The translations under genes were made by a program, and so were the position numbers. Positions 8,579-20,483 of a stretch of 64,000 nt of DNA are shown here, one piece after another (positions within the stretch are counted from its first letter, which is position 1; each line of letters begins with the position of its first letter). The notes under the pieces were generated by a model that was given only the letters and a program-made list of their open reading frames with translations, searched no databases and was not told the DNA's origin. This stretch comes from Maniola hyperantus (Eukaryota; Arthropoda; Insecta; Lepidoptera; Nymphalidae): contig NC_048541.1 of assembly GCF_902806685.2 (NCBI RefSeq), forward strand, positions 2,477,465 to 2,541,464. The letters are read 5' to 3'.

Positions 8579-10867
8579 AAACTTACAATGCATTTATCTT
8601 TGGAGCTTAAAATGTAATATGTAATCAGTTCGTTGATCTGTACTTATGAACTGAGTCCTAATATGCATTAACATTTACATGATAACTATAGTACATAAGT
8701 TATAACTGTGTATATGTGTAACATGTATCTCGCCACACGCCAGTTGCGTTAGCGGCCATCACATGCATTAGCATAATCCGAATGTGCACGTGTTACCACG
8801 CCACGCGACTCCGTTTCATTCAAAACAACCCTTTTAAAACGCTCATTGTGATCTGCCATGTTGATTTGGTCCATTCTTCTGTGAGATGACGGCCTGTTGG
8901 CAAATATAGGCTGGATTAGGGGTGCGCTGATCGATTTGTTGTCCTTTGTCGAGTTCGAAATCGAGGTCAAAGTTTTTTAAATATTCAAGTTTGAAACAAA
9001 AACTTATTGATCCGTAATATTTTTAATGAGCATTAAATTTCCTTTCATTATACGTATCTACCTAAGAGACAAATATTGTAGCTACTGTTTGTATTGTTGT
9101 GCCTGTTTGCTACCTACTTAAATACTTTTTCTCACTTTTTTTGGGAATACCTAAATGTATAGCAACTGATAACGGTACGTAATAAGTGATTACTAAGTAT
9201 AATAGGAACACATTCCTATTTTCTTTGATTAATACTTTATTTACACACCACCAAACACATTCTCATAGACGAATAATAAGCAATTGGATATATTTACTAT
9301 CCAGAGATACTCATTTCAAGTGAACATGCCCTGATCGGTAAATTTCCCTCACGATTTCTTTTATTCATAAGGTTCAGACATGCCAGTGAAATCTTTCCAC
9401 TATTTGTATTCTTTTTCAAATACTAAAATAGCGGCGTTGTTTCGTTCATTAACGCCCAGAGTTAACATTCTTTTTATCGTTTATACTATCTTTAATAGCA
9501 ACAACTTCCTGTACATCCTTTATTTGATTATTTATCTGTACGCATTTAATCTTATCTACAAAGAGTGTTGTGAAATCTACCTCATCCTAATCTCGTTGTA
9601 GTAAATTACCACTTTTAATGCCCTCGTAAGCTTGCGAGTGCAAACTGTGCATTTGTCAATTGTTTATAGAGTTTGAACTAGCCGAGTAACGGGTCCGGCG
9701 AACATACTACGATCTGCATGTAGTTCTCTAGTTGTAGGCTCTACCTCAGTCTAACCAAAAATAATCTCTGTTACATTGAAACAAAAACCAAATTCCTGTA
9801 AAACTTTACACATCACTGCATCCTTTCGATAGTTAACTCGGTTTGCTCAAGGACTACGTCGTCCATACTTGTTTCTGGTTACGATTAGAATGTTAGGCAC
9901 AAAATTATATACCGTCGGGTTAACGTGAACATCGCCGAATGCAAATGTCGTGATGTTCGAAACGGTTACAGCCTTCGAAATTGCCTATTCGCGTCCGCCT
10001 TCACGATCGGAAATTATATCTTCGTCTGTAAAATAAACTTGCGGGAAAAGTTGCATAGTCTTTACTTTACCTAGTCAGTATCAGTTTCCCAACTTTAAAT
10101 AAGATACGATCTTTACAAATTGTTTGTAATAAGATAACAAAAGGAATCTATTGGGTTGAGGTTCGTCTTGGGAAACAAGGGTTTAGAACAACGAAAATAA
10201 TAATTGAAGAACTTGCTAAAGAAAAAGTTGAACAAATAAAGTTGAAACACAATTGAACCGCGTACTTGAGTAGATTAAAGTAATAAATTCAAGGGCGAAG
10301 AAAACAAACTTTACTTAATTACATACAACTGAACAGCAAATTTTAAATCACTTACCTCGAGTAGATTAGAAGAGATAAGAAAGGAGAAAATGCGGATGGA
10401 ATCTTGATGGAATGGTAATGGGATGCACTCTTGATCTAAATGTTCTGAAAAATATGATCTTTGAAATATAGCGTAGAACTAAGAATAACTTTTTAGCTGG
10501 CGTAAATTTATAATGGAGAAAAGTGCGAGCAGGGTCGTTTCGGCAATTCGACAATCCCGTTCAATAGCCCGTAGCGGTTATTATGTGACGTGGACTTTCC
10601 GGGACGCTAGGGCCCCATCCGAACGGTTCACACGCCGCCCCCTTTTCTAGGCCACTGAATAAACGCTTGCTCTCTTTCTGAAATAGTCGTGTCGTGAAAA
10701 ACGGAACATAACAATGACACTTATGTTAATTTCGTGAAATGTTTCCCGTTCGTGTTGATGGAATTGAATGAATGGAAATGGAAGATGAAAGAAATAAACT
10801 TATGCTAAGAAAGCCCTGTGCAAAGGGATATGTTTTGACTCGAAGACAGAAATTCTACTTACCCTAC
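8579..10867. other. No recognisable gene in 2.3 kb
   Basis: Largely AT-rich. A 73-codon frame on the minus strand (8749-8970) matches nothing I know and lacks splice or start context. 10540-10680 is a short GC-rich patch with 'gacgctagggccccatccga'. No repeat family from this window is found here. Confidence 0.4.
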
Positions 10868-11150
10868 TCCTATCGCGGTGAGCAATGATACTCTAATAGT
10901 TAAGACTTTTGCCTCCTATTCGAGGGATCCGGAGTTTGATCCTAACCACGCACCTTTTCGAAGCTGTGTGAAATTTAAGCCATTAAATATCACTTGCTTT
11001 GACAGTAACATAACTTTTGCAAGATGTGTGATGTCTAAATTCGCACTTGGCCAGTGTGGTGAACTAAAGTGTGGTAACCTTTTTAATTCTCAAAAGAGAC
11101 TCGTCTTCAGTAGTGGGCCAGCGACAGATTGATATGATGATGATGATGAT
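10868..11150 (+). mobile_element. Old tRNA-derived SINE, family A
   Basis: A diverged but long copy: the head includes 'gagtttgatcctaacca' in the box B position, the body keeps 'ttaaatatcacttgctttga', 'ttcgcacttggccagtgtgg' and 'agtagtgggccagcgacaga', and the end is a (GAT)n tail at 11131-11150. An 84-codon frame crossing it is incidental. Confidence 0.8.
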
Positions 11151-12435
11151 TTATTTCAGAAGTGATTTAAATAGATTTCTTTTTAATTAACCTTTAATCA
11201 TCTTCTGTTGTGCAGTGTGCTCTTCCTTGGATGCTGGCTTTCAATTGCACCAAGTACCTACCTATCACAATTTACTTCGCTATTGAGATAAGTAACATGG
11301 TAGAGATATTCTAACTATCTATTAGCCAAGTATTGTTATATATACACTTGTTGCTTTGTTGCTTCAGTTTTACAATCAGTACTGTCGTTAATGTTATCTT
11401 TAGCTATTAACATTGCCATTTTGTTAAAATGCATTATCATTTAGCGATCTTTATGAGCGAATTTGAACAAAACAATAAGGTGCCCCATCCAGATGTCGTA
11501 TTTTTGTGCGACCCCAGCACCGTATATTAGGTTAGAAGGGCTGGCGGGGCGAGCGCTGGGCGAGATTGTCGGCTTTATCGATCACTTGTAGTTTGATTGA
11601 TAGTGCTTAATCGTGTTTGCTACCTTCCAATGCATAAATGAGCACATCTGTCGTAGTTTTTGCACTTGGATAAAGTTTTGTTAAAACTTTTGGTGTGACA
11701 ACTGTTAGAAACTTTACAGTAGCCGAATACAAATAGGATGTTCTTCCATTTAATTTTAGGTTTTACGTTATTATTCATAATAATCTATCTACCTACTGTA
11801 ACTACATATTATATTCTGAAGTGGACCAGTCGGATGCGCTCAGAAATATTGGCAAAGTTAAATTAGGTTGGTTTCCTTTGCTTTATTGACTGTCACACGG
11901 TAAAGTCCCAGGGAGCATTCTTTCAGGGGCTAATATAGGTGTTTCTAATTTCTAAAGTGTCTATGGTCCAACTATTCTGTGGGAGGCTGATTAATTAGAA
12001 AATGGCTTAAATAATTAATGACCACAATTCTTACAAGTAGCCCGGGCCCTCGAAATGTCAGGCATACTTCGACAAACACGTGAGACCAATTTTTCATTGA
12101 ATAGATAGACAAAAACGGTTGAAATGTATTGAGTATTATGATATCCAATCGAATTGATTAGATAGGTAACATTAACCTGAACGCGCTTTATCCGTCCCCG
12201 CAGTCCCCCATAGCAACACAAGTTTGTAATAACAGTGTTGGTCGGGTTTCCTACTTCAATTACTACTAGAGGAGGCTTTGTGCTCGTTGTTCACGCCCCG
12301 ACTCGCAACTCTACTTGACTTTGAAATTTTTAATTACGCTTTGTACTATTTCAATCTTGTTTGCCTAATGAATCTCACGCCATAGTTTTTGCACGTAGGC
12401 TTTATAGTCAAAACTACTTGTAAGTTGTAACTGGA
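11151..12435. other. No recognisable feature
   Basis: Unique-looking AT-rich sequence. 12224-12400 is somewhat more GC-rich ('cacgccccgactcgcaactc') and might hold a regulatory element; nothing else is seen. Confidence 0.35.
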
Positions 12436-12955
12436 AAAAACCAGTCAAATGCGAGTCAGACTCGCGCACCGAGGGTTCCGTACTGTTTTTTCGACATTTT
12501 GCACGATAGATCAAAAACGATTATGCATAAAAATAAATAGAAATCTGTTTAAGAATGTACTGGTAAAGCACTTTCATATGATACCCCAGTCCCCACTTGC
12601 CATAGTGATCTTACTTTGAAAGTTGAAAATACTAATTACTATGTTCATGAACACGTTTTAATTTTTTTTTGTGATGTAACCACAAATTCACGGTTTTCGG
12701 AATTTTTCCTTTACTTGTGCTTAGACCTACCTACCTGCCAAATTTCATGATTCTAGGTCAACGGGAAGTGATACTATACTTAATCACAAAAAAATTAAAG
12801 ATTTGTGTTCCCGAAATAATTAGTTTAGGTACGGAATTATACCAACATGGCACTGTCCGTCATTAATTTGCATTATTATATTGGTTTGAGATTTCTTGTA
12901 CAATAGTGCGGAACCCTTCGTGTGCGAGCCCGACTCGCACTTGACCGGTTTTTTT
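12436..12955. repeat. Family D repeat bounded by inverted copies of its own end
   Basis: The left end 'aaaaaaccagtcaaatgcga' with 'agggttccgtac' is repeated in inverted form at the right end ('gcggaacccttcgtgtgcga', 'ctcgcacttgaccggttttt'). Between them lies ordinary family D body (12665-12775). The other family copies end instead in 'ggttccgtacctcaaaagg'. This is either two head-to-head copies, one nearly gone, or a real symmetrical variant. Confidence 0.75.
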
Positions 12956-13748
12956 GCAGTTAAAAGTAGTTTTAACCGAATAAGAGTTTTGACTGTAACC
13001 TAGTCACGAGTTAAATAATAGTTAAATAATAAATATTAGTTAAGTACCTACTACTTAGCGACAAATCCCCCTCCTTGTTTTTGCGCAATGATTCTGTTAA
13101 ATTAAGTTCTTATTTTACTATAAAACAATACTTACCAACATTTCATGGAATTAGAATTTAGAAATCCGTTGTAATTAGAGCCGGTACCTTAAAATTTTCT
13201 TTTAGGTAAGTAATTAAGTTTTTCTTATTTTTACGTCAAACCAGTTGTTAGTTACAACCACATCTATTAGGGTTGGCGCACAAAGACACAGAGCTGCGTC
13301 TGTAACACGCTAATTTGAGCGTTGACATACGGTTGATATTGGTGTACTAAAAACAAAATAGGAAGGAAACTCAAAGAAAACTCGGAGCGCATGCGCGTTA
13401 TCAAAAAAGTGCCTCGTCTCCTTCGCTTTATTTTGTTGGTGTGTGTTGCGATTAAGGGATACTTCATGCTAGCACGTGGCGGGCATCCGCGCATCGTATG
13501 TGGCACGGCTCGCGCCTGCCAAGTGCTGGCATAAATCAACCCTTACCCTACCTCTACCTAGGTCACGTCGTGTGTTAACGAATACAACGAATCTGAAGAT
13601 ATTTTATCCAATGATATCCAGCTAGGCAAAGCTCGTACAATTGTATTTTTTTTTATGACAATTAGTTCGTACTTAAAAAAAATGACATTAGTTCGTACGC
13701 TTGTGCGTGGCACATACCTACGCGTACCGACACAGACTGCATAACTGG
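12956..13748. other. No recognisable feature
   Basis: AT-rich with a GC-richer patch at 13460-13540 ('gtggcgggcatccgcgcatc'). Short minus-strand frames here have no recognisable product. Confidence 0.35.
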
Positions 13749-13862
13749 TACAGTACGCGACAGGTCGAGATGTCAATCGGGGAGGGAACGCCCGCACACC
13801 CGCACAGCCACTGCGTTAAGTCGGTGCGGGCGAGCGCGGATGACGTATTACGGTAGTATAAG
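13749..13862. mobile_element. GC-core MITE family E, partial
   Basis: 'cagtacgcgacaggtcgaga' followed by 'tgtcaatcggggaggga' and a GC-rich block of 'cccgcacagcca' type matches copies at 25447, 30427 and 52887. The right inverted end is not clear in this copy. Confidence 0.7.
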
Positions 13863-14175
13863 CGCGGGGTACCTAAATGCAACTTTTGACATCTTCGAGC
13901 AAACTTAAAAAGTGACAACCCTTTGCTATGGTTGGTTTTATCTTACTCAAAAATCCGTGCACATCAAGTCATGTCTAAAATTAAACAAAACTTTTTATAA
14001 TAGGAATGTAGCACGTACATGGATGCATTAAAAGCGTTAATGAATCCTGTTGATTGTTGCCGAGCCTATTTTCTGAAGCATAAATCAAGCTAAGCGTTTT
14101 AAAACTTTGATCATTTATCAGCAGAGGCTCAGCTGTTCGAGAATCCCTTAGTCCTAAAGTAAGGAAGTGGCGACA

Positions 14176-14395
14176 GGGAGAGACGTTATTGTAAACTTCC
14201 TGTATAATATGAGCTCTATATGTGTTCACTCTTATTGCGAGGTCGTAGAGACCCTCTTTGCTTACCCCTTTTTGTTCTAATAAGCAGAGACGTTATTGTA
14301 AGCTTCGTCCTCTATAAGCTATATGGGTCCACTCTTATTGCAAGATCATAGAGACCCTTTTTGCTTACATTTTTTGTTCTATTAGCTATGAAAGG
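14176..14395. repeat. Two-unit tandem repeat, ~107-bp period
   Basis: 'agacgttattgtaa' occurs at 14181 and 14288. Both units go on through 'tccactcttattgc', 'agagaccct', 'tttgcttac' and 'ttttgttct'. Divergence is moderate, so the duplication is not recent. Confidence 0.85.
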
Positions 14396-14627
14396 ATAAA
14401 CCGACAATTTTAGGGTTGTCTTTATTTGAAAAATGATACGTTTTGCTTGAAGCTCTCCTTACATTTTTGAATTCAAATTTATTCGTATTATTTTCACACA
14501 AACTTGTAATATGAATGAATTGATAGTGAAAATATCTATGGCTTTGTAGCATCAACGCAGCAAAATTTAGATTTTTCGCCAAATATTAATTTTATGAACA
14601 CTATAATGTGCCGGCGTTACTTTAGAG

Positions 14628-14800
14628 TTCAAAGTCAAAGCCATTTATTTAAAATAGGTAATATTGTGTAAAAAATAAAATTTATTTATTTTACCGCAAC
14701 TAGTAATCTTATGCCACTTATGCTACGTTAGTGACTCTACCACCGGTTTGGAATTCAGCTTCTACTGAGAAGAGTCAGTTGCTATTTTTAAATACATAAT
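14628..14800 (-). mobile_element. LINE 3'-end fragment, family L
   Basis: Read on the minus strand it carries the 'cttctcagtagaagctgaat' and 'ccaaaccggtgg' block and ends in 'aaatggctttgactttgaac', the (TTTGAC)-type tail of this LINE family. Related to 4183, 4525, 22630 and 55065. Confidence 0.7.
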
Positions 14801-15063
14801 AAAGAGTTACAATATGTAGGTAACAATGAGCGTGGGCCACAGAAAGCTCACCCGTTTCCACGCAACTTTGTATTTGAACACTTTTGGTTGTCAATTGTTG
14901 AATAATACATATGTAAGATATTATGTTCCGTCCGAAAAAGCTCTTGAGTTACCTATTCTAAAGCTTATTATTACCTATTATTTAACTATAAGATTAAGTT
15001 CCTTTTATGTTTGTCGATATATTTACTTTGTGTGTGTGTGCAATCACTACCCATGGTATAATA

Positions 15064-15343
15064 TCACTACCCATATTATAAATGCGAGAGTGTGTTTGTT
15101 TGTTGGTTTGTAGTTCAATCACGTCACAAAGGAGCAACGGATTGACGTGATTTTTTGCATGGGTATAGTTAAAGACCTGGAGAGTGACATAGGCTGAATT
15201 GCTTGCTTAATGCTTTTACACAGAATGAAAATAAATTTCAATATAAAACATACCATATAATATTTAAATGGCTTTTTATCCCCAAAAAGAGTTCCCACGG
15301 GATTTTTAAAAACCACGCGAACGGAGTCGCCGGCATTCGCTAG
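15064..15343 (+). mobile_element. Complete short Helitron, 280 bp
   Basis: Begins TC at 15064-15065 after A at 15063 and ends CTAG at 15340-15343 before T at 15344. Near the 5' end are 'atattataaatgcgagagtg' and a GTTT-rich block; near the 3' end 'acgcgaacggagtcgccggc'. The body ('gagcaacggattgacgtga', 'aaaataaatttcaatataaa') is shared in reverse with 25793-25991. Non-autonomous. An (AAAT)n microsatellite starts directly at its 3' border. Confidence 0.85.
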
Positions 15344-15344
15344 T

Positions 15345-15380
15345 AAAGTAATAAAATAAATAAATAAATAAAATAAAGTC
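15345..15380. repeat. (AAAT)n microsatellite beside a Helitron end
   Basis: Runs of 'aaataaataaataaata' follow the Helitron 3' CTAG within a few bases. Confidence 0.8.
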
Positions 15381-15479
15381 GCACCTAAAAAGTTTTACTT
15401 TAAAGTTCAACATTTCTGAAACTACGTAACCATGAAATCACGAGACCTAGTAACTTCGCGGCCCATTAATAGACAAATG

Positions 15480-15660
15480 AATCGGTTCTACCTACGCAAT
15501 CATACTAATCACCACGTCGGGCTTATCGGAGGCGTTTAACTCGCGCGCCCGAAGCGACAACCCTAATCCGTGCGGGCCGATCGCTCATTAATCACGGACG
15601 CCTGTAATTGCCGCACCCGCACCGCCCGCCGCCCGCGCCGCTGCGCGTCGACCCTAATTT
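15480..15660. promoter_or_regulatory. GC-rich island, candidate regulatory element
   Basis: A single-copy, CpG-rich block ('accgcccgccgcccgcgccg') with TAATCC at 15564-15569, ATTAATCA near 15587 and 'tgtaattgcc' near 15604, all homeodomain-type cores. No reading frame of note. Function is inferred from composition and motif content only. Confidence 0.3.
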
Positions 15661-16495
15661 GATTTTAGAGCCTAGAAATGATGCGTCTAAAATGGGTGCA
15701 CCATTACGTTTCTCGGTTATACAGGAACATGCTTAAAATAACCTGGAACAGCTTTACACTATATAGATAGACTACAGTAGGTATAGCCGATCGATTATAT
15801 GAGAAAGCTGCATTTGTGATTGCCTGATTTTTTAAAAATACTTACAGGGCTCTTACATTTCTAACTCGCTAAACTGGTGGGCCAGTTTGTTGGCGAGGTG
15901 GCGCTCGTAATATTATGTACTTCACTAACTTACTACCTACTATATTTTCACTAATGCACCTTTATCTATACTTTTATATTTATTGTAGGTACTTTTACTT
16001 CAATTAGTTAATAGCGAGAGTGTCGGCCAATCAGAAGTGATTGTCATCGTGATTCGTGACTCTATAGCAGTCAAAATAGGGCGGTAGGTCTCCCGGAATA
16101 AGTAAGCAAAGAGGGGGCACTCATGCCCACCATTTTCTTTTGGGAAACACTTTGCAAACGGAAGTCCAATTTTAGTTCCCAACATTAGTCCTATTGGAAG
16201 GAAAGATTTCTGGCGAAAGGTTTCTCGGTCGGCAAAGAACAAATGGTTGGACAACTAGGGGTTTTAGTTGTGAAACAACAAAGGGTTCAGCTACCCATAA
16301 TTAAAAGAACTGAAAATTTGTATCCAGGACCTTCCTCAAAAGGTGGATTTAGACAAAACGAGCGAATGCTTGCTCTATCCCCACTACCTACTCTTTTTGG
16401 ATGAACAGACATCGAGCATTGTTATTTGTTGTGTCTGTATAATCAAAGAAATTGACAGAGAAGGAAAGAGCGAGCATCCGCTCGTATCGTCTATC
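15661..16495. other. No recognisable feature
   Basis: Unique-looking AT-rich sequence. Short frames at 16000-16254 (minus) and 16343-16609 (plus) have no recognisable product; the latter runs into a Helitron. Confidence 0.4.
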
Positions 16496-16710
16496 TTAGC
16501 TTATCCCCGCGACTTCGTACGCGTGGACTACACAAATTTCAGACCCCTATTTTACTTCCTTAGGAGTTGGATTTCAAAAATTCTTTCTTACCTGATGTCT
16601 ACAGCATAATAGCTATCTGCATGCCGAATTTCAGCCGGATCCGTCCAGTAGTTTGAGCTTTGCGTTGATAGATCAGTTAGTCAGTCAGTCAGCTTTTCAT
16701 TTTATATAGA
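16496..16710 (-). mobile_element. Short Helitron, 'cgcgacttcgtccgcg' family
   Basis: Minus-strand copy with a 3' end 'cgaagtcgcggggataagCT' followed by AA, and a 5' end near 16710 ('tctatataaaatgaaaag'). The body holds 'tagtttgagctttgcgttga' and tgactgac units on the complement. CTAA fits the Helitron CTRR terminus. Confidence 0.8.
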
Positions 16711-17195
16711 CTAAATCCATCCTTATAAGTGCACTCGCCACTGAGCCAGGGAGGTCGTTATGCTTACATTGTTACATAGTCTGTCGCACTAATTAGGAAA
16801 TTTGAGACGGTCCAGACGCGAGCTGGACGTGTGGCCGTCCTAGTCAAACACGACCTTTACACGTCCCGTTGTCTGCTTTTTGTTTTTTTGTCTGCGAGAG
16901 TAGAATGCCTTAAACCGGTTCCGTGGATTGCATTACAAGAACTTCGTTGTCTAGATCTAGAATATACATAGTCATCGGGTGCATTTAGTGTGAAATAAGG
17001 TAAATGTACACTATCGACAAAAAGTTTTCGACGTCGAAACCGACATATCAAAAAGTGGTGAAGTTACTTGGATTCGACTATAGAACAAACCATGAACCAG
17101 TATGGCAAGACGTCACACTGAATGCGTAAATGATTCGTAATACAAGAAACCAATGATATAATATGTAAAACAGAATTAGATAAGTTACATACGTA

Positions 17196-17293
17196 TGGAA
17201 GAACTCTCAGGCATGCAGGTTTCCTCACGATCTTTTCCTTCACAGTTAAAGCGAGTGATATTTAATTTTTTTTAAAGCACATAATTCCGCATA
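17196..17293 (-). mobile_element. SINE family A fragment
   Basis: 'gaactctcaggcatgcaggt', 'ttcctcacgatcttttcctt' and 'gcgagtgatatttaattttt' correspond to the central part of the reversed full copy at 48366-48690. Confidence 0.8.
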
Positions 17294-18615
17294 GAATTAG
17301 ACCTACATTCAAATAAATGTACAAATAAAGCTTCCCTTCTGATACACGACACCGTAAGTTCATATTATGGAATTTTTATGTCGCATACAAGCTTAAAGCT
17401 CGTTCATTACGAGCTCATAAAAGTGCTGAGATGTTTTATGAGCCGTTTTATTGCTTCATTGCCTCAATATTCCGAAGGGAATACTAATTAGCATCACGTA
17501 TGGATGTTGAAAAAACTGTAATAAAATGCTAAAGGATTTATAAATATATAGGTTATCATATTACATCGCCTGCGGCATAAATTATTATGATTGAATTCGA
17601 TTTATAAATTAGGCTGTGGTAGGTAAGAGCATGTAAATACACCTACCTGGAAATATGAAGTACTTTTTTTCTTACATCTGATTTCTGATGCATATTCACT
17701 CTTGAACTGAAGGTACCTTAAAAGTGGAGGGGAAAACTGATGCCGGAAGGCGTTTCATATCCTAGCGGTTCGAATTAGAAACGAGGAGGCAAATCGTTTT
17801 GTACATGTCCGTCGAATTTCGACTACATACAGGTGCAGACCTTGACGATGTCTTACGGCACTACCAGAAAGGTGAAGGAGGAACCAGGTCAAAAAGTTCT
17901 TGGGCACACTATCCGAAATATATCCTGCAAAATACTGACAGTCTATAATATGCCCTCTCACACTTTCCACCAAGGCCAGTAATAGCAATAATTTTAAAGA
18001 AGACTTAAGAATGGAGAAAACATAGTTAATCTAGCAGTTGACTCTAAAACATATCGTTAATTAGCCTTATTAAACAACTGTTATTTATCACTGGTGAACA
18101 AAGACCTCCTCTCTCATTGGAAAGAGTGATTGATTTAGACCCCAGATTCCATATCCCATTTTCCCGAAAATCCCGTGATAAAATGTCAATCAATCAATCA
18201 ATAGCAAACCGAAAAATCAATAGCACATAATGCTATGGAATACGTAAGTGTCTGCACAAGATCAGAACGCCGAACCACGATTGTGTGTATCATAACCTCT
18301 AGGCCATCATGGCTGCCAAACGTTTCCCATGCAGCAAAATAAATTTCAGCAATATGGGAAACACGTTTGTTGCTCAGTTACATCTAGGCAACAAGTTGCA
18401 ATAGTGCTAGTTGCAAAATGTACCAATGCAGTGATGGTATTCTAAAGGACAGGTTCGCCTTGAGGCCGATGCAATCTATTGAATGCTGCAACTAACTTAG
18501 ATTTATAGTTCTGTTTTACCGCTTAACCACTGATACTACTACTTGGCCGAAGATATCTTATAGTTATGAAATCGTTCCTGCAAACTATTTCGAAAGTTCC
18601 GACTAATCCGTTTTA
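17294..18615. other. No gene seen
   Basis: AT-rich. Contains a short (TCAA)n run at 18186-18202. The 77-codon minus-strand frame at 17755-17988 is not recognisable. Confidence 0.4.
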
Positions 18616-19358
18616 GGGCCAATTTCACTAACGTGAAATAAATTTTATACCCAGCATAAAGTCGCAAGTTACTCTCGGATACCCAAATTATTTCACCAAA
18701 TACTTAACTTTAGATATGCGAGAATAGTCTCATACCGCCGATTTTGAAGGTATATCCCATAGATTAATTATTGGTTTCGCTATGGTATAGGTATCTTCAT
18801 TCCTTGGATAAAATCAAATTGATGTTGTCTCCATGGTAACTCGTAACCATGGTAACGGTAGACAAGTAACCATTAACATCAAGTAGCAATCAATGACAAT
18901 TGACATTGATATTGTCCGTTCATCATAAGTCATAACTTGACGTGTGAGTAATATGCTGGCACCATTGCAAAACACACAATAATAAACCTTATGTTCTAAT
19001 GAATAAAGCAAACAAGCAATGGTGCCAACATTATACCTACTCACGTGTCAAGTTACGATAAACCATAGAGATGAACGGACAATAGATACCTTCAAACTTC
19101 GAACTGATGTGGTATAATCATAATCCCACCATAATCCATCATAATCTCAGTTTTTGACATTTATTCAGTCTTTTGACAAGCTTTGGACTTGGACTCATTC
19201 AAACCATAGACAACTTAAAAACGCTATTTCAAAAATAAAGCTTATCAAAGATTGTTAAGTTAGAAGATTGATAAGTTATCCGAGAGTATGTGTAGCGGTC
19301 AATTTTATTCTTGGCATAGTTCTTCTCGGATAACAGGATCGTTGGTGAAATTGGCTCT
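18616..19358. mobile_element. MITE with GGGCCAATTTCAC ends, TTA target duplication
   Basis: The left end 'gggccaatttcactaacg' at 18616 is mirrored at 19341-19358 ('cgttggtgaaattggctc'). Further in, 'gttactctcggatac' on the left matches 'ttatccgagagta' on the right. Bases outside are TTA on both sides (18613-18615 and 19359-19361), a 3-bp duplication expected of PIF/Harbinger elements. The middle is interrupted by another inverted-repeat element (18911-19083). No transposase frame. Confidence 0.7.
18911..19083. mobile_element. Nested foldback element inside the 18616 MITE
   Basis: 'attgtccgttcatc' at 18911 is mirrored by 'gatgaacggacaat' ending at 19083. Inner arms also pair: 'aacttgacgtgtgagta' with 'tactcacgtgtcaagtt', and 'tggcaccattgc' with 'gcaatggtgcca'. 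It lies wholly within the larger MITE, so it inserted later or is that element's own inner palindrome. Confidence 0.75.
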
Positions 19359-20272
19359 TAGAAGTTTAACCTTCGTTGGCGACATCTTGACTTGAACATA
19401 AAATCTACTTAGGGTTACCTGTCTTAACGGTCTTTCGGCGGAACGCTTACAAGTTAACGGTGAAGTTTTAGTCGATATTATTACCAATAGAAACTTCAGT
19501 TTCAAAATAAATTAATACTTTGATCAGTTACAGTTTCTGCAATTTACGAAGGCGAGTGAAGTTTACTTGTGGTCACGTCGGATACACGGGCATTGCGTAA
19601 GTGTGCGTGCATGTCGGACCAATCAGTCGCGAGCAAGCGCTCGCAAACGCACACATTCAGTGTACCTTACTTATACCGATACGACTTAAACACAAGCATG
19701 AGCCACTCGCCTCTGTGAATTGCAAGAACTGTATGACCTTACGACTTGAAGTATAATTTTCGAACACAATAAACATTTTTTGTGATCCCAAGTTAGTTTC
19801 CATTTTATAACCCACATGCTGCCGGACGCTTTGACGATAAAAACTGGCGATCTTTAAACATAACTTCAAAAATAATGTAATATTTTACAGTTGAATAAAT
19901 ACATACATAACTTTTGAACATAAAAATCAGAGACGCGTTAGTAATAAGAAAAAAAATAATGAATTGATTCGTGACACAGAAAGTCTATAAAGTTTAGTGG
20001 ACGTAATTTATCACTGCAACACCTTGGCGTCACCTGTCCCGAAAACCGGACACTATAAATAATGGGAAAACCTGTCCAAACCCTTCGGAGTTAGGGGAAA
20101 GTGTCTCGTGCCATCCGAGGAGGGGTCACATTGTCTAACAGCCAAATCTCAAATAGAGTGGTGCTCACTTAAGCGTAAAAAGCAAACACTATGACAATGT
20201 GGGTGAGATATTATTATTCCTTATACAGACCCTAACAAGTCTACATTTTGGGAGTTGAATCATCATATTTTA
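19359..20272. other. No recognisable gene
   Basis: AT-rich. Two short minus-strand frames (19305-19505, 19657-19869) have no recognisable product. Confidence 0.4.
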
Positions 20273-20483
20273 TCTATAAAAGAAAAAAGTGACTGACTGA
20301 TTTATCAACGCACAGCTCAAACTACTGGACGGATCGGTTTGAAATTTGGCATGCAGAATAGCTATTATGACGTAGACATTCGCTAAGAAAGGATTTTTGA
20401 AAATTTAATCACTAGGTGAAGGGGTAAAACAGGAGTTTGAAATTTGTGTAGTCCACGCGGACGAAGTCGCGGGCATAAGCTAG
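20273..20483 (+). mobile_element. Complete short Helitron, 211 bp
   Basis: TC at 20273-20274 after A at 20272; CTAG at 20480-20483 before T at 20484. Body: 'aaaagtgactgactgattta', 'caacgcacagctcaaactac', 'atgcagaatagctattatga' and the 3' 'gtccacgcggacgaagtcgc'. This is the cleanest copy of its family here. The 3' end holds the short palindrome GTCCACGCGGAC, placed where Helitrons carry a terminal hairpin. Confidence 0.9.
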
